Assembly (NCBI GenBank): GCA_033557465.1
Contig: CM066043.1
Span: 115,612,778-115,676,777, forward strand
Source: Ichthyophis bannanicus
Lineage: Eukaryota > Chordata > Amphibia > Gymnophiona > Ichthyophiidae
DNA: 64,000 nucleotides
Reading direction: 5' to 3'
The position numbers were made by a program, and so were the translations under genes. This document shows, one piece after another, positions 54,751 through 64,000 of the stretch. The notes below the pieces were generated by a model. The model saw only the letters and a list, made by a program, of their open reading frames with translations, made no database searches and had not been told where the DNA came from. Each line of letters begins with the position of its first letter. Position 1 is the stretch's first letter.

Positions 54751-56410
54751 TTTTGATGGCATCGTTGGCTTTTCCTGATGCCGTGATCGCTCCCAATGCC
54801 ATAAAAATACTGTTGGGGCTGATATGCAAATTAGCCACGCGGTGCTTGTTTCTCTGGGAGATGTAGGGCTGGTACCCCTGTAATTCTACACCTGCAGTTC
54901 TCCGGCCTGCTCAACAGCTCAGGCCTGAACCAAGCTGAACAGACAAGATGGATTCCTCACTGCACTTTTTACTGTGTTCAGCTACAGACTTGACCTCCAA
55001 GCAACTGCGTGCGCAGCGTTTCTATGTGTGCATACAGAAGCCATTGTCCCTGGCTAATTCACTGCCCACATGCAAGAACATCTGCTTCTCTGGTGCTTAT
55101 CTATAGCTGGTTCTACTGGCCTTGGACATTTGTACCTATGCCCAGAAAACTACATACTGTTTTCTCAGCATGACATCTTACTATGGATCCTTTGTCTGCA
55201 AGAAGATGCCCATAATCTACCTCCTGATTTGCTGAGAACACCTCAGACTGGCTTGTGCCAACCAATCACCGGACCTATGACGGAGAATCATCACAAAGAA
55301 TAATACAGTCTGCGCAGAAGAACTTACACAGAACTTACACGGGTTCTTTCGCTGTTTGTGCACTGCTTACCTGGTTTCTGCTACCTGATCTGTCTGCAAG
55401 ACAGCCACACTACGTGTGGGCAAAGCCGTTCTCCTAAGGTCTGAGATAAGACTTTCACAGATACCTCCGGTTCTGTGTTCTACCGCGGCTCATCTCCGAA
55501 AAGGGCTGTAGCCTGCGTTATCTAGCTTAGCTGCCTCCTTGGACGTGCTGCTCCAGAGTCTCCGGACATCAGCCCCGAGTGACAGATGAAGCTAAGGTAC
55601 CGACTTATCTCTCTCCTCCTCCGGATGGGCAAGGGTAGTTAGAAACTTATTCCATAACTTTTCTCAGTGCACAGCGAATCAATGATGTCTGGTTACTAAT
55701 TAGTGATTTATTACTTTATCCAATTGTAATTCTGTGTCATAACAAATTTCTACCTCATGTTTCTAATTATATATATATATGTTTGTATATTTTTCTACCT
55801 GGCTGTCCATAATAAAATCTAATATATATATATATATATCTACAGACCAGACTTACTTCATGGCTCATTGCCAGAATAACTCACAGAACTTCGGGCTGGA
55901 TATCAGTAGCCAATTTCCCCTGGACATAACTGAGAGCCTAACTTATCTTTTTGTGCTACTAATAATCCCTACAGAGAGCATGCCAAACTAGCGCTGACTT
56001 CTTGTGCGCATGTGTTTGACTTGCTTTCCCAGTTTAACGCTGCCATTTTGCACCTAGTTTAATGGGTGGCTCATTTGCATGCACACAGTTTAACACATGG
56101 CTCATTTGCATATGAGCCCCTTTCTGCATGGCCGTGGTGAAGTCGTGCACTATTGGTGTGCTGCAAACAGGCATAAAAAGCTGATAGCATGCGACTTTAG
56201 TGCCAACTTTCTGCATTGGCCTATGAGCTTCTGTTTCTGCTTTCATTCTTTTATCCCAGAATTTCAGCGGTTATCAGTTCCCATGGACCATCTTTTGTTA
56301 GAGCAGATCTGCTCTATCGGGTGGCCTTTGTTCAAGCTGGCTTGAGTCATTGAGTAGGGGAACTGTGCCAGTATGTTTTTCAGTTTAGCTAGCAAATTTC
56401 TTCAGAACAG
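54751..56410. other. No gene seen; AT microsatellites
   Basis: (AT)n tracts lie at about 55770-55782 and 55824-55840. The block tggctcatttgcat occurs twice near 56067 and 56098. No supported coding region is present. Confidence 0.45.
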
Positions 56411-56417
56411 TTTTTAT

Positions 56418-56698
56418 ATTTATTTATTTAACTAGGCTTATATACTCCTTTTCTTTCAGTCAAAGTGGTGTAAATTCAGGTACTGTATATATATTTTCCC
56501 TTGTCCCCAAAGGGCTCACAATCTATGTTTTTGTACCTGAGGCAACAGAAAGTTAAGTGGCTTGCCTAAGGCCACAAGGAGCACCTGTAGGACTAGAAAC
56601 CCCAGTCCTTCAAGCCCAAGGTTGCTGTCCTCTAGCAGGATTCAAACACCTGGCCCTCCAGCCTGAGGTAACTTGCCCCAACCACTAGGCCACTCCTT
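56418..56698 (-). mobile_element. tRNA-derived SINE
   Basis: The TAAA tail is at 56418-56430 and the head at 56640-56695. The head has the GTTTGAATCC-like B box and TGGCCTAGTGGTTGGGG A box (minus strand). The body includes cttaggcaagccacttaac. It is more diverged than the copy at 7513. Confidence 0.85.
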
Positions 56699-56916
56699 CA
56701 ATATTGTAGCACATCTAATATCCTGACTCCAGTCAAATCAAATATTCAGTCTATTGTTCTACATGAGCATATGCTGTGCCTAGGACCAACATTAGAGGAG
56801 AGCAAACAGGGAAGTTGCCCTTGGCCCCACAGCGACAAGGGGCCCCTACGAATTAGAATCAGAAATGGCTTGTTGCTTTGGTGGCCGCATCTCATTAAAA
56901 CTGTGTCAAAGAAACT

Positions 56917-58239
56917 TGTCATGATGCGGGCACTAATAAAGCTAATTTTATGAAAAGAAATCCTGATTTAGAGGAACTAGAGGTGCAGTTACCTCCTGGC
57001 ACACATAGAGGGAGCGGGAGCAGACATACTGATCCTAGTGAATCTAATCACAGTAATGACCTGCAGCTGACAGAGAACCAGGAAGTCAGTAACAAAGGTT
57101 CTCTTTATAAACCAGAGCAGAACGCTCTTGGAAGGGAGGAGGAGAAGGAGAGGCAAAGGCAGGAGCAGAACCGAAAGACACAGCAATGGAGATGGCAGCA
57201 GTTGCAAAGAAAGCCATGGACAAATAAGCAGTGGGAACAACAGCAGGAGCTGAGAAAGGAAGGAACTGGAACCGGAGCTGAACTAGAAGCTGAACCAACA
57301 GTAAAGCCTAGAAGCTATCAGAGGTACAAACCTGTTTGCTGTGAAAGAGGCCAAGCTGGAAGTTGGAGCAGAAACAGACCACACGAGGTGGGAAGCCATA
57401 GAATCCAAACTAAGCCTATTGGGCAAGGAGAGTTTGGTAGAAGGTGCTCCAAGGTAAGAGGCGGTGCCACGCCTAGTTCTTTTTACTCTGCCTGTTTATG
57501 ATACAAGGAGAAGGAAGCTAAGAACCAGAGGGGAAGGTTCTGTAAGGAGTTTATCTCCAGAAAAGCACTGCTCAGTTTTACCCAGTCAGAAGGAAAAACA
57601 GTTGTATAAACAACAGAGGTTTTTACTCCATGAGCCAAGGTTTGAAACAGTAAGGTTTAACCCTAAGCACTGCACTGCTGGAAGCCACCCGCAAAGAAAG
57701 CTTCTCTCTAAAAAAACAACCTGAATAAAGATTGGTATTCTAATTTACCACCAGCCATAAGAGTTCCTGCTTACCTAAAGCAAAACTCCCATGCTGAAGA
57801 TTGTCAGGCTAACATAGACAGGGATAGTGAAACCCCTTTGACCCAATATGAGGAAGAGGATATGAGGGCGGTGGATTTCCCCCATACTATTCCCTCATCT
57901 TTGCCGGAGGACATGGAGTGTGATTGGTGCACGGCCTACGCTCCCAAGTGTGCCTGCTGTAACGAAGAATGAATGTAAATATACTTTTGGTTGTTTATTG
58001 TGAAGAATATTACCTTTAAGAAAAACCTGCTATAAACTGTGAAGTAAACAGTTCTCAAGCCAGAGAGCCTTGGCACCTTTTGAAACAAAGGACTATTTTG
58101 TTAAGCAACGTATCTCTAATTTGAACACCCAGCATTATAATGGGGAATAAAGCCTTTTATTAACCCTCACTCAGGTCTTATTGTTCTTTATAGCGCTACA
58201 TAGTGGCGCGCAATCTTTGTGTCACGACACCTTGTGGCA
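56917..58239 (+). repeat. Gypsy element 5' LTR (1323 bp)
   Basis: Starts TGTCATGATG and ends GTGGCA; nearly identical to 61625-62966. It has a TATA box TATAAA at 58031-58036 and a polyadenylation signal AATAAA at 58146-58151, so U3 is about 1.1 kb. The most diverged part between the two LTRs is just before the polyadenylation signal. Confidence 0.92.
56950..57972 (+). pseudogene. Coding-like frame inside the 5' LTR U3
   Basis: The first 183 codons are open from an ATG 33 bases into the LTR. A Gln/Glu/Arg-rich stretch (EEEKERQRQEQNRKTQQW) is followed by a basic Tyr/Arg segment. A one-base T insertion near 57480 and extra A residues near 57710 shift the frame. The closing segment then reads through an acidic stretch to a Cys-rich end (CDWCTAYAPKCACC) and a stop at 57970-57972, back in the starting frame. 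The other LTR has different indels. I do not recognise the protein. Confidence 0.5.
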
Positions 58240-58243
58240 TAAA

Positions 58244-58261
58244 TGGCGTAGTTGGCAGGAT
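58244..58261 (+). promoter_or_regulatory. Gypsy element primer-binding site (putative)
   Basis: TGGCGTAGTTGGCAGGAT begins 4 bases after the LTR end, the expected place for a PBS starting TGG. I cannot name the tRNA with confidence. Confidence 0.6.
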
Positions 58262-58794
58262 TCTGCATAAGAGATACAGTAAGAACTATTGAAACAAAAT
58301 TTGCCATTGTTCAACTGAAAAAAAAAAAGGGAAATTTTTGAGAAAAAAGAAAAAAGAAAACCCGGACCGGACTCCAGAGAAAAAAGCGGATCGGAGTCAA
58401 AGAAAACCCGAACCGGATTATTAGAAAAGCGGACCGGAGTCACACAAAAGCTGGACCGGAGTTCCAGAAAAGAAAAAACCCGGACTGGATTTCGGAAGAA
58501 AAGCGGATCGGATTGAAAAACCCAAAAACGTGGACCAGACAGCAGCAGAATTCCGGAGCGGAAGGCGAGTTCCTGGAACGTGCTACGACGAGGAGTCGCA
58601 CCCCCGTTGCTGAGAGCCTGAGTCTACACTTCTACCAGGTAATGGGTAGAAAGGCCTAACTTGTGGGGATACAAGTGGTTTGGCAGTAGAAAGAGAATTT
58701 GAAAAAAAAAAAAAAAACACCAGGAAGTGTTAGGCTTGTCTGTGTGTACAGCCACACTTGGTTTTTGTTTGTTTCTTTTACAGCGGATTTCGCC
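58262..58794 (+). other. Gypsy leader with degenerate repeats and possible intron
   Basis: Between about 58360 and 58520, units like aaagcggatcggagtc and aaacccggaccgg alternate. A splice donor (CAG/GTAATGGG) at 58639 and an acceptor (ttcttttacag) ending at 58783 could remove 145 bases just upstream of the gag ATG. A poly-A run is near 58700. Confidence 0.5.
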
Positions 58795-59535
58795 ATGGAG
58801 CAACGCGAAATATTGGACTGGATGGCCTCCCAATTCAGCAGGCAAGCTGAACAGGCTGCGCAGACGCAGGAACGTGCTGTCCTGGCGATGCAGGAGCAGC
58901 AAAAGCCAGTCTTGCGGATGTTGGAGACCTGGATGAGCCATCAAGCCAAGACGCAAGAAGCACCAGCTGGACTCAAAAAACAGAGCTCAGGACTGAGCCA
59001 TGGTCTGGTAGGACTGGGATCATGTGAGGCTCTGACTTTTGGGAAGCTGGGGGAGAAAGATGATCCAGATGAATTTCTGGAGGCCTTCGAAAGGATAGCC
59101 CTTTCAGTGGGTTGGCCAGAGGACCAATGGTCCATCCGACTGGCAGTGTCCCTGACGGGAGAGGCACTGTCAGCCTACAGGGCAATGCCTGCTGCATTGG
59201 CTATGAATTATAGAGAAGTGACGAAAGCCATCAGGGAACGCCTCGGCTTAACCCCACTTACCTATAATCGTAGGCTGCGGGCAGCGCGACTTGAGGTAGG
59301 TGAAACACCTAAGTCGTTGGGTCACCGTCTGAGGCGCCTGGCTGAGATGTGGCTAAGGCCCAGTGAGAGAACCATTGATACATAGATGGATATGATTGTT
59401 TTAGAGCAATTCATGACTGCAGTACCTGCTAGCATTAAGAGCTTCCTTATTCTCCAGAATTGTCGCTCAACTATGGAGGCAGTTGCCTTAACCGAGAGGT
59501 ATTTAGAGGCCGAATTACTTATTACTCAGCCTTAG
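58795..59535 (+). pseudogene. Gypsy gag with SCAN-like capsid domain
   Basis: ATG at 58795 in good context. Residues 1-60 are a Gln/Ala-rich helix. Capsid N-lobe-like residues follow (LTFGKLGEKDDPDEFLEAFE, WSIRLAVSLTGEALSAY). The region after about residue 145 (RRLRAARLEVGETPKSLGH, LRRLAEMWLRP, VLEQFMTAVPASIKSFL, EAVALTERYLE) matches the SCAN domain of vertebrate zinc-finger proteins. SCAN is known to derive from the gag capsid of a Gmr1-like gypsy element. An in-frame TAG at 59383-59385, probably from CAG, breaks the domain. The frame ends at 59533-59535, and the zinc knuckle continues in another frame. Confidence 0.82.
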
Positions 59536-59536
59536 G

Positions 59537-60205
59537 GAGGGGGTAGATAAGACTGCCATAGCGACGTTCAACCCAGTCTCAGGAAGTCTCTATCAGGCTA
59601 AAACATCTAGTATGAAATATGATAAAAAGACAGAGAAAAGTCTTGTCAAAAGATGTTTTAACTGCGGTAGAATAGGGCATGTCATGAAAGAATGTAGGAT
59701 GCGTACTGCTCTCATGGGAGAGAATAATAATCTATTGTCAGAGGGTTTTGTACTTGATGTTACGGTGCAAGGGGTAGCTGAAAAAGCCTTGCTGGACTCT
59801 GGTGCGGACCAGACGATGATATCGCGTAAGCTCTGGTCTACCATTCAAGACCAAGCTGCGTCCGCCCCAGACCGTCCAGAAGCCCATGTAAGGATTAAGT
59901 GCGTACATGGCGCTGCTACCTTGTACCCGGTGTACAAACTCATGGTCAAAGGTCTGGGAATAGAGAAAAATATGTTCGTAGCAGTACTCCCAAAATTGCC
60001 CAAAGAGCTAGTTCTCGGTAGGGACTGGCCCCAATTTGAAAAAGGCCTGGAAAAAGGTTTAAACCCAGTAGAGGCTTTCGTCTCCACTCGTGGTCAGGCG
60101 AGTGCGGCCGAAAAACCCTCCTGTTCTAGGGATGAAACCATAATCGATCTCCCATCCCATGATGACTTGGTCAATGTTCCTCCAGATAGGGATAGAAAGG
60201 ACTAG
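59537..60205 (+). pseudogene. Gypsy nucleocapsid knuckle and aspartic protease
   Basis: Open from 59537; the first ATG is at 59612. The CCHC knuckle CFNCGRIGHVMKEC is near 59653-59696. The protease active site LLDSGADQTMIS is near 59788-59825, and the C-terminal ELVLGRDWPQFEKG lies near 60005-60045. It ends at TAG 60203-60205. The frame differs from gag, so either a frameshift is used or an indel occurred near 59530. Protease would mature the element's polyproteins. Confidence 0.82.
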
Positions 60206-61569
60206 GGCACAAAAGCGAAAGGAGAAGAAGAGACGCGCCCGAGGCCGAACCGGTCTAGAAGCCGGTGAAGAATTACCATGGATACCCGCGGAACTAGTAG
60301 AAAAGTTCCCTTCATTTGCTGCAGAGCAAAGACAGGACCCTGCGCTAGCACGCGCATTTGAATATGCTGCAACAAAAAGGAATGAGTTTCCTCGCTTCAT
60401 AAAGGAGGAAGGACTTTTGTACCGGGAGAGTACCGACCCACGGACTGGGAAGGTTCGGAAACAGTTGGTGGTCCCAAATACCTTCAGGGCAGCAGTACTA
60501 AGGATAGATCACGATCATCCAACGAGCGGTCACAAAGGGATACAAGGGACCCTTGACCAGATACTGGCCAGGTTTTATTGGCCAGGAATTTTTAGGGAGG
60601 TCGCACGTTTTTTGCGAATCCTGCGCCTCCTGTCAAAGGGTAACCGCCATAAAACCGGCTGGAGTGCCGTTACTACCAATGCCCGTGATCACGGAGCCAA
60701 TTAAAAGGATAGCTATGGACATAGTTGGCCCCCTTTTAAGGACTCCGAGAGGGTTCCAATATATATTGGTCATTGTTGACCAAGCAACTCGTTTCCCTTG
60801 GGCTGTACCCCTGAGAAACATATCAGCCAGGTCCATTGCCGGCGAACTTATAAAACTATTCTGTGAGGTAGGCTTCCCTCAGGAAGTGTTAACGGACCGC
60901 GGAACAAACTTTTTGTCCAAATATCTAGCCCAAGTGTGGGATGCCTTTGGCATCAGGCATCTCAAGACCTCTACATATCACCCCCAATGCAATGGTTTGG
61001 TGGAGAGGACAAACCAGACCATCAAACAAATGTTACGGCGAGCGCTAGATGGAGAGATGGAAGAATGGGACACAATGTTTGCCGTTTATTTTGTATGCCT
61101 GCAGAGAAAGAAACCCAGGCTTCATTAGGCACATCGCCTTATGAGCTAATGTATGGGCGATCGCACCAGGGGAGTGCTCGATATTCTGAAGGAGCAATGG
61201 GTGGAACCCAAAGAAAAAGAAATCGGGATCCCACAATTCTTGAGAAGATTAAGAACACGATTAAGGAAAACTTCACGTTTCGCCGAGGGACAACTGAAGT
61301 CCAATCAAAAAAGGCAGAAACATTATTATGATAGGAATACCAAGCCTAGACACTTAACTGTAGGCGAAAAAGTGATCGTATTAGTATCTGGCACCACTCC
61401 AAAATTTGAAGCCAGATGGAAAGGAGCTTATGTAGTAGCCCAACCACGAGGTACAGCATCCTATTTGATTAGGGATGAAAAAGGGCATGAACAGGTCTAT
61501 CACATAAATATCCTTAGGCGATGGAATGAGAGACAACGCTTTATTTTCCTCGACACAACCGAGCTCTAA
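60159..61569 (+). pseudogene. Gypsy integrase
   Basis: The N-terminal zinc domain shows IDHDHPTSGHKGIQGTLDQI near 60505-60560 and CESCASCQRV near 60618-60650 after a frame change. The catalytic core has IAMDIVGPLL (Asp near 60717), VLTDRGTNFLSKY (Asp near 60894) and GLVERTNQTIKQ (Glu near 61001). The frame breaks near 61126 and 61160. The C-terminal domain has VGEKVIVLVSG, then FEARWKGAYVVAQP and YHINILRRW, an SH3-like fold of the GPY/F type. It ends 55 bases before the LTR. It would join cDNA ends to host DNA. Nothing resembling RT precedes or follows it. Confidence 0.85.
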
Positions 61570-61611
61570 GATTACGTGCTGTAATGGCGGTCATTCAGCC
61601 CGTAATATTTT

Positions 61612-61622
61612 AAGAGGGGGGA
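61612..61622 (+). promoter_or_regulatory. Polypurine tract
   Basis: aagaggggggat sits directly before the 3' LTR start; it would prime plus-strand DNA. Confidence 0.8.
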
Positions 61623-61624
61623 TG

Positions 61625-62966
61625 TGTCATGATGCGGGCACTAATAAAGCTGATTTTATGAAAAGAAATCCTGATTTAGAGGAACTAGAGGTGCAGTTAC
61701 CTCCTGGCACACATAGAGGGAGCGGGAGCAGACATACTGATCCTAGTGAATCTAATCACAGTAATGACCTGCAGCTGACAGAGAACCAGGAAGTCAGTAA
61801 CAAAGGTTCTCTTGATAAAACCAGAGCAGAACGCTCTTGGAAGGGAGGAGGAGAAGGAGAGGCAAAGGCAGGAGGAGAAGGAGAGGCAAAAGCAGGAGCA
61901 GAACCGAAAGACACAGCAATGGAGATGGCAGCAGTTGCAAAGAAAGCCATGGACAAATAAGCAGTGGGAACAGCAGGAGCTGAGAAAGGAAGGAACTGGA
62001 ACCGGAGCTGAACTAGAAGCTGAACCAACAGTAAAGCCTAGAAGCTATCAGAGGTACAAACCTGTTTGCTGTGAAAGAGGCCAAGCTGGAAGTTGGAGCA
62101 GAAACAGACCACACGAGGTGGGAAGCCATAGAATCCAAACTAAGCCTATTGGGCAAGGAGAGTTTGGTAGAAGGTGCTCCAAGGTAAGAGGCGGTGCCAC
62201 GCCTAGTTCTTTTACTCTGCCTGTTTATGATACAAGGAGAAGGAAGCTAAGAACCAGAGGGGAAGGTTCTGTAAGGAGTTTATCTCCAGAAAAGCACTGC
62301 TCAGTTTTACCCAGTCAGAAGGAAAAACAGTTGTATAAACAACAGAGGTTTTTACTCCATGAGCCAAGGTTTGAAACAGTAAGGTTTAACCCTAAGCACT
62401 GCACTGCTGGAAGCCACCCGCAAAAGAAAGCTTCTCCTCTAAAAACAACCTGAATAAAGATTGGTATTCTAATTTAACCACCAGCATAAGAGTTCCTGCT
62501 TACCTAAAGCAAAACTCCCATGCTGAAGATTGTCAGGCTAACATAGACAGGGATAGTGAAACCCCTTTGACCCAATATGAGGAAGAGGATATGATGGAGG
62601 TGGATTTCCCCCATACTATTCCCTCATCTTATGCCGGAGGACATGGAGTGCGATTGGTGCACGGCCTACGCTCCCAAGTGTGCCTGCTGTAACGAAGAAT
62701 GAATGTAAATATACTTTTGGTTGTTTATTGTGAAGAATATTACCTTTAAGAAAAACCTGCTATAAACTGTGAAGTAACAGTTCTCAAGCCAGAGAGCCTT
62801 GGCAAACCTTTTGAAACAAAGGCCTATTTTGTTAAGCACCGTCTCTCTACTTTGACCCCAGGCATGATAACGGGGAATAAAGCCTTTTATTACCCTTCAC
62901 TCAGGTCTTATTCTTTATAGCGCTACATAGTGGCGCGCACTCTTTGTGTCACGCCACCTAGTGGCA
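61625..62966 (+). repeat. Gypsy element 3' LTR (1342 bp)
   Basis: Same ends as the 5' LTR. TATAAA is at 62761-62766 and AATAAA at 62876-62881. It differs by a handful of substitutions and indels. One is an extra 18-bp aggagaaggagaggcaaa unit near 61865-61890; another is a segment near 62840-62875 with several changes. Confidence 0.92.
61658..62702 (+). pseudogene. Coding-like frame inside the 3' LTR U3
   Basis: Second copy of the frame at 56950-57972. It starts at ATG 61658-61660 and shifts near 61815. It is then open from 61812 to 62453, across the point where the 5' copy is broken, and shifts again before the same Cys-rich ending with stop at 62700-62702. A 6-codon acidic/basic unit is duplicated relative to the 5' LTR. 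The two copies' breaks are at different places. Confidence 0.5.
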
Positions 62967-62971
62967 AAACT

Positions 62972-63229
62972 GCAAACCAGAGCGTTTCAAGATGTTGGCG
63001 TCTTAAGAAATATTAAGCTTTACACCCCCCCCCCCCCCGGCTGTCAAAATCTGCTGTTTAGCTTTGAATGCCCTGCTCTTTGTTGCCCCCACCCCCAGCA
63101 TCCACCTAGTTTGCCTAATAGTTGGGCTGGCGGGGCTTTTGAGGCGAGCACATACTCAAAGGCTTCATGCTTGTTTCTTTGATTAGTGCTGGTGCCCACA
63201 GGTTCAGTAAGAACTTTGGTGGTCTTGAC
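62972..63229. other. Flanking DNA, no gene seen
   Basis: Contains a poly-C run near 63026-63039. No coding signal. Confidence 0.4.
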
Positions 63230-63900
63230 TACTGTGGCAGGTTGGGAGAGGGTTTGGAATGATCACATGATGGAAAGAAGAGAAATAGGAGACTCTGGAT
63301 ATGATGGGGGAGGGGCTAGGGAGAAGAGGGGAGATGTTGGACACAATGGGGAGGTGGCCTAGAGAGAGGGACAAATGCTGGATACAGGAGCCTGCGGAGT
63401 GAGTAAAAGGGAGAAATGCTAGACATGGAGGCTTAAGTGAGGTGGTGGGAGAGAGAGAGAGGGAGGGAGAAATACTAGACCTGGGAGCTAACGGAGAGAA
63501 AGAGGTAGAAATGCTGGACATAGGCCAAGAAGAGAGAGAAGCACAGAAATACTGGACAGGGGAAGGGAGAGTTAGTGAGATGGGGGAATAAGAGACTTAG
63601 AAAGGAAAGAGCGACGGGAATGGGAGGGCTGGTACAAGGATTGGAACGCTGTATCTAGATACAGAAAAAAAAGGGAGATTGAGGGCTGGAAGGTGAGGAG
63701 GAGTAAAATTTGATGATAGAGAAAAAAATGGAAGAAAGTTGAAATGAAGAAAAGAACTAGCAAATGGACAGAATACCATGGAAAGAGAGTTAAGAGAAGG
63801 AAGAGGAAAGCCGAAACGAGAATCTGGGAACACCATGATTAGAAAAATAAAATGGTCGTAAAACAAAGGTAGAAAAAAATAATTCAATTTTCAATTTAGT
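63230..63900. repeat. Purine-rich repeat related to 5700-6730
   Basis: Degenerate units of the pattern gagagaaatgctggacatgg repeat from 63290 to 63560. An A/G-rich part follows and ends with gattagaaaaataaaatgg and acaaaggtagaaaaaa. The ending aligns with 6600-6660. Confidence 0.7.
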
Positions 63901-64000
63901 GATGAGAATGTGTCACTTTTTGTAATTTACATATGCTAGCTTTATATTTGGATAGTGTACAGGGAAAATGCATCTCTGTTTCTCTTGTGTTGCTCTGCAG

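Larger units (their letters stand above)
56917..62966 (+). mobile_element. Gypsy-type LTR retrotransposon lacking reverse transcriptase
   Basis: Complete from LTR to LTR, with a perfect 5-bp duplication aaact at 56912-56916 and 62967-62971. The interior (58240-61624) holds a PBS, a leader, SCAN-like gag, a CCHC knuckle, aspartic protease, integrase and a polypurine tract. No RT or RNase H block is present, so it could move only with enzymes supplied in trans. The SCAN-like capsid points to the Gmr1-like gypsy lineage, where integrase precedes RT. The loss would then lie between integrase and the 3' LTR. Confidence 0.9.

Noticed and set aside
56989..57298. Minus-strand open frames in the gypsy LTR
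   Set aside because: They are complementary to the Gln/Glu-rich plus-strand frame and low in complexity.
59383..59385. Programmed readthrough of the gypsy gag TAG
   Set aside because: The stop lies inside the SCAN-like domain, not at a gene boundary, so a CAG-to-TAG mutation is more likely.

Overview
This window looks like intergenic DNA from a large, transposon-rich vertebrate genome. I found no host exon, rRNA gene, functional tRNA gene, CRISPR array or bacterial operon. CR1 and L2 LINEs, tRNA-Glu-derived SINEs with a MIR/CORE-like body, three DIRS-type tyrosine-recombinase retrotransposons, a gammaretrovirus-like ERV and a SCAN/Gmr1-type gypsy element occur together. That mix suggests an amphibian (a caecilian is plausible) or a non-avian reptile. 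This is inference from repeat content only.

Layout. 1-4016: an ERV on the minus strand, cut by the window edge, with an unbroken gag, an in-frame UAG and open pro-pol. It has an 18-nt primer-binding site matching tRNA-Gly(UCC) and a short putative 5' LTR. 4.1-6.7 kb: L2 fragment, a hAT-type MITE with a perfect 8-bp target duplication, a 315-bp palindrome and a minisatellite. 6.73-12.56 kb: DIRS element A (minus) with both termini, an internal complementary region, gag, RT/RNase H and a tyrosine recombinase split by a SINE. 12.75-14.15 kb: a foldback MITE, a hammerhead-ribozyme-like motif and a LINE fragment. 14.28-17.10 kb: a unit with terminal inverted repeats encoding a decayed protein, perhaps a DDE transposase, of a family I cannot name. 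17.3-24.7 kb: LINE fragments, MITEs and nested SINEs.

24.7-32.2 kb: an L2 split by a nearly complete CR1, which is itself split by a 1-kb foldback element with 258-bp inverted arms, a second hammerhead-like motif and a 15-bp target duplication. 32.2-36.4 kb: another L2 and small repeats. 36.4-42.5 kb: a MITE split by decayed DIRS element C, which contains a second relic of the 14-17 kb protein family. 42.7-45.8 kb: MITE, foldback/minisatellite and CR1 fragments. 45.8-50.3 kb: DIRS element B (plus), 5'-truncated, with well-preserved gag, RT and recombinase. 50.3-56.7 kb: L2 and SINE fragments, a DIRS terminal-repeat fragment and unassigned DNA. 56.9-63.0 kb: a complete gypsy-type LTR element with 1.3-kb LTRs and a 5-bp duplication. 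It encodes gag, protease and integrase but no reverse transcriptase, and its LTRs carry a ~340-codon coding-like frame. 63.2-64 kb: a purine-rich repeat related to the one at 5.7-6.7 kb.

The genes do not form a shared pathway; each serves its own mobile element. Nesting gives a relative chronology: L2, then CR1, then foldback; MITE, then DIRS C; DIRS A, then SINE.
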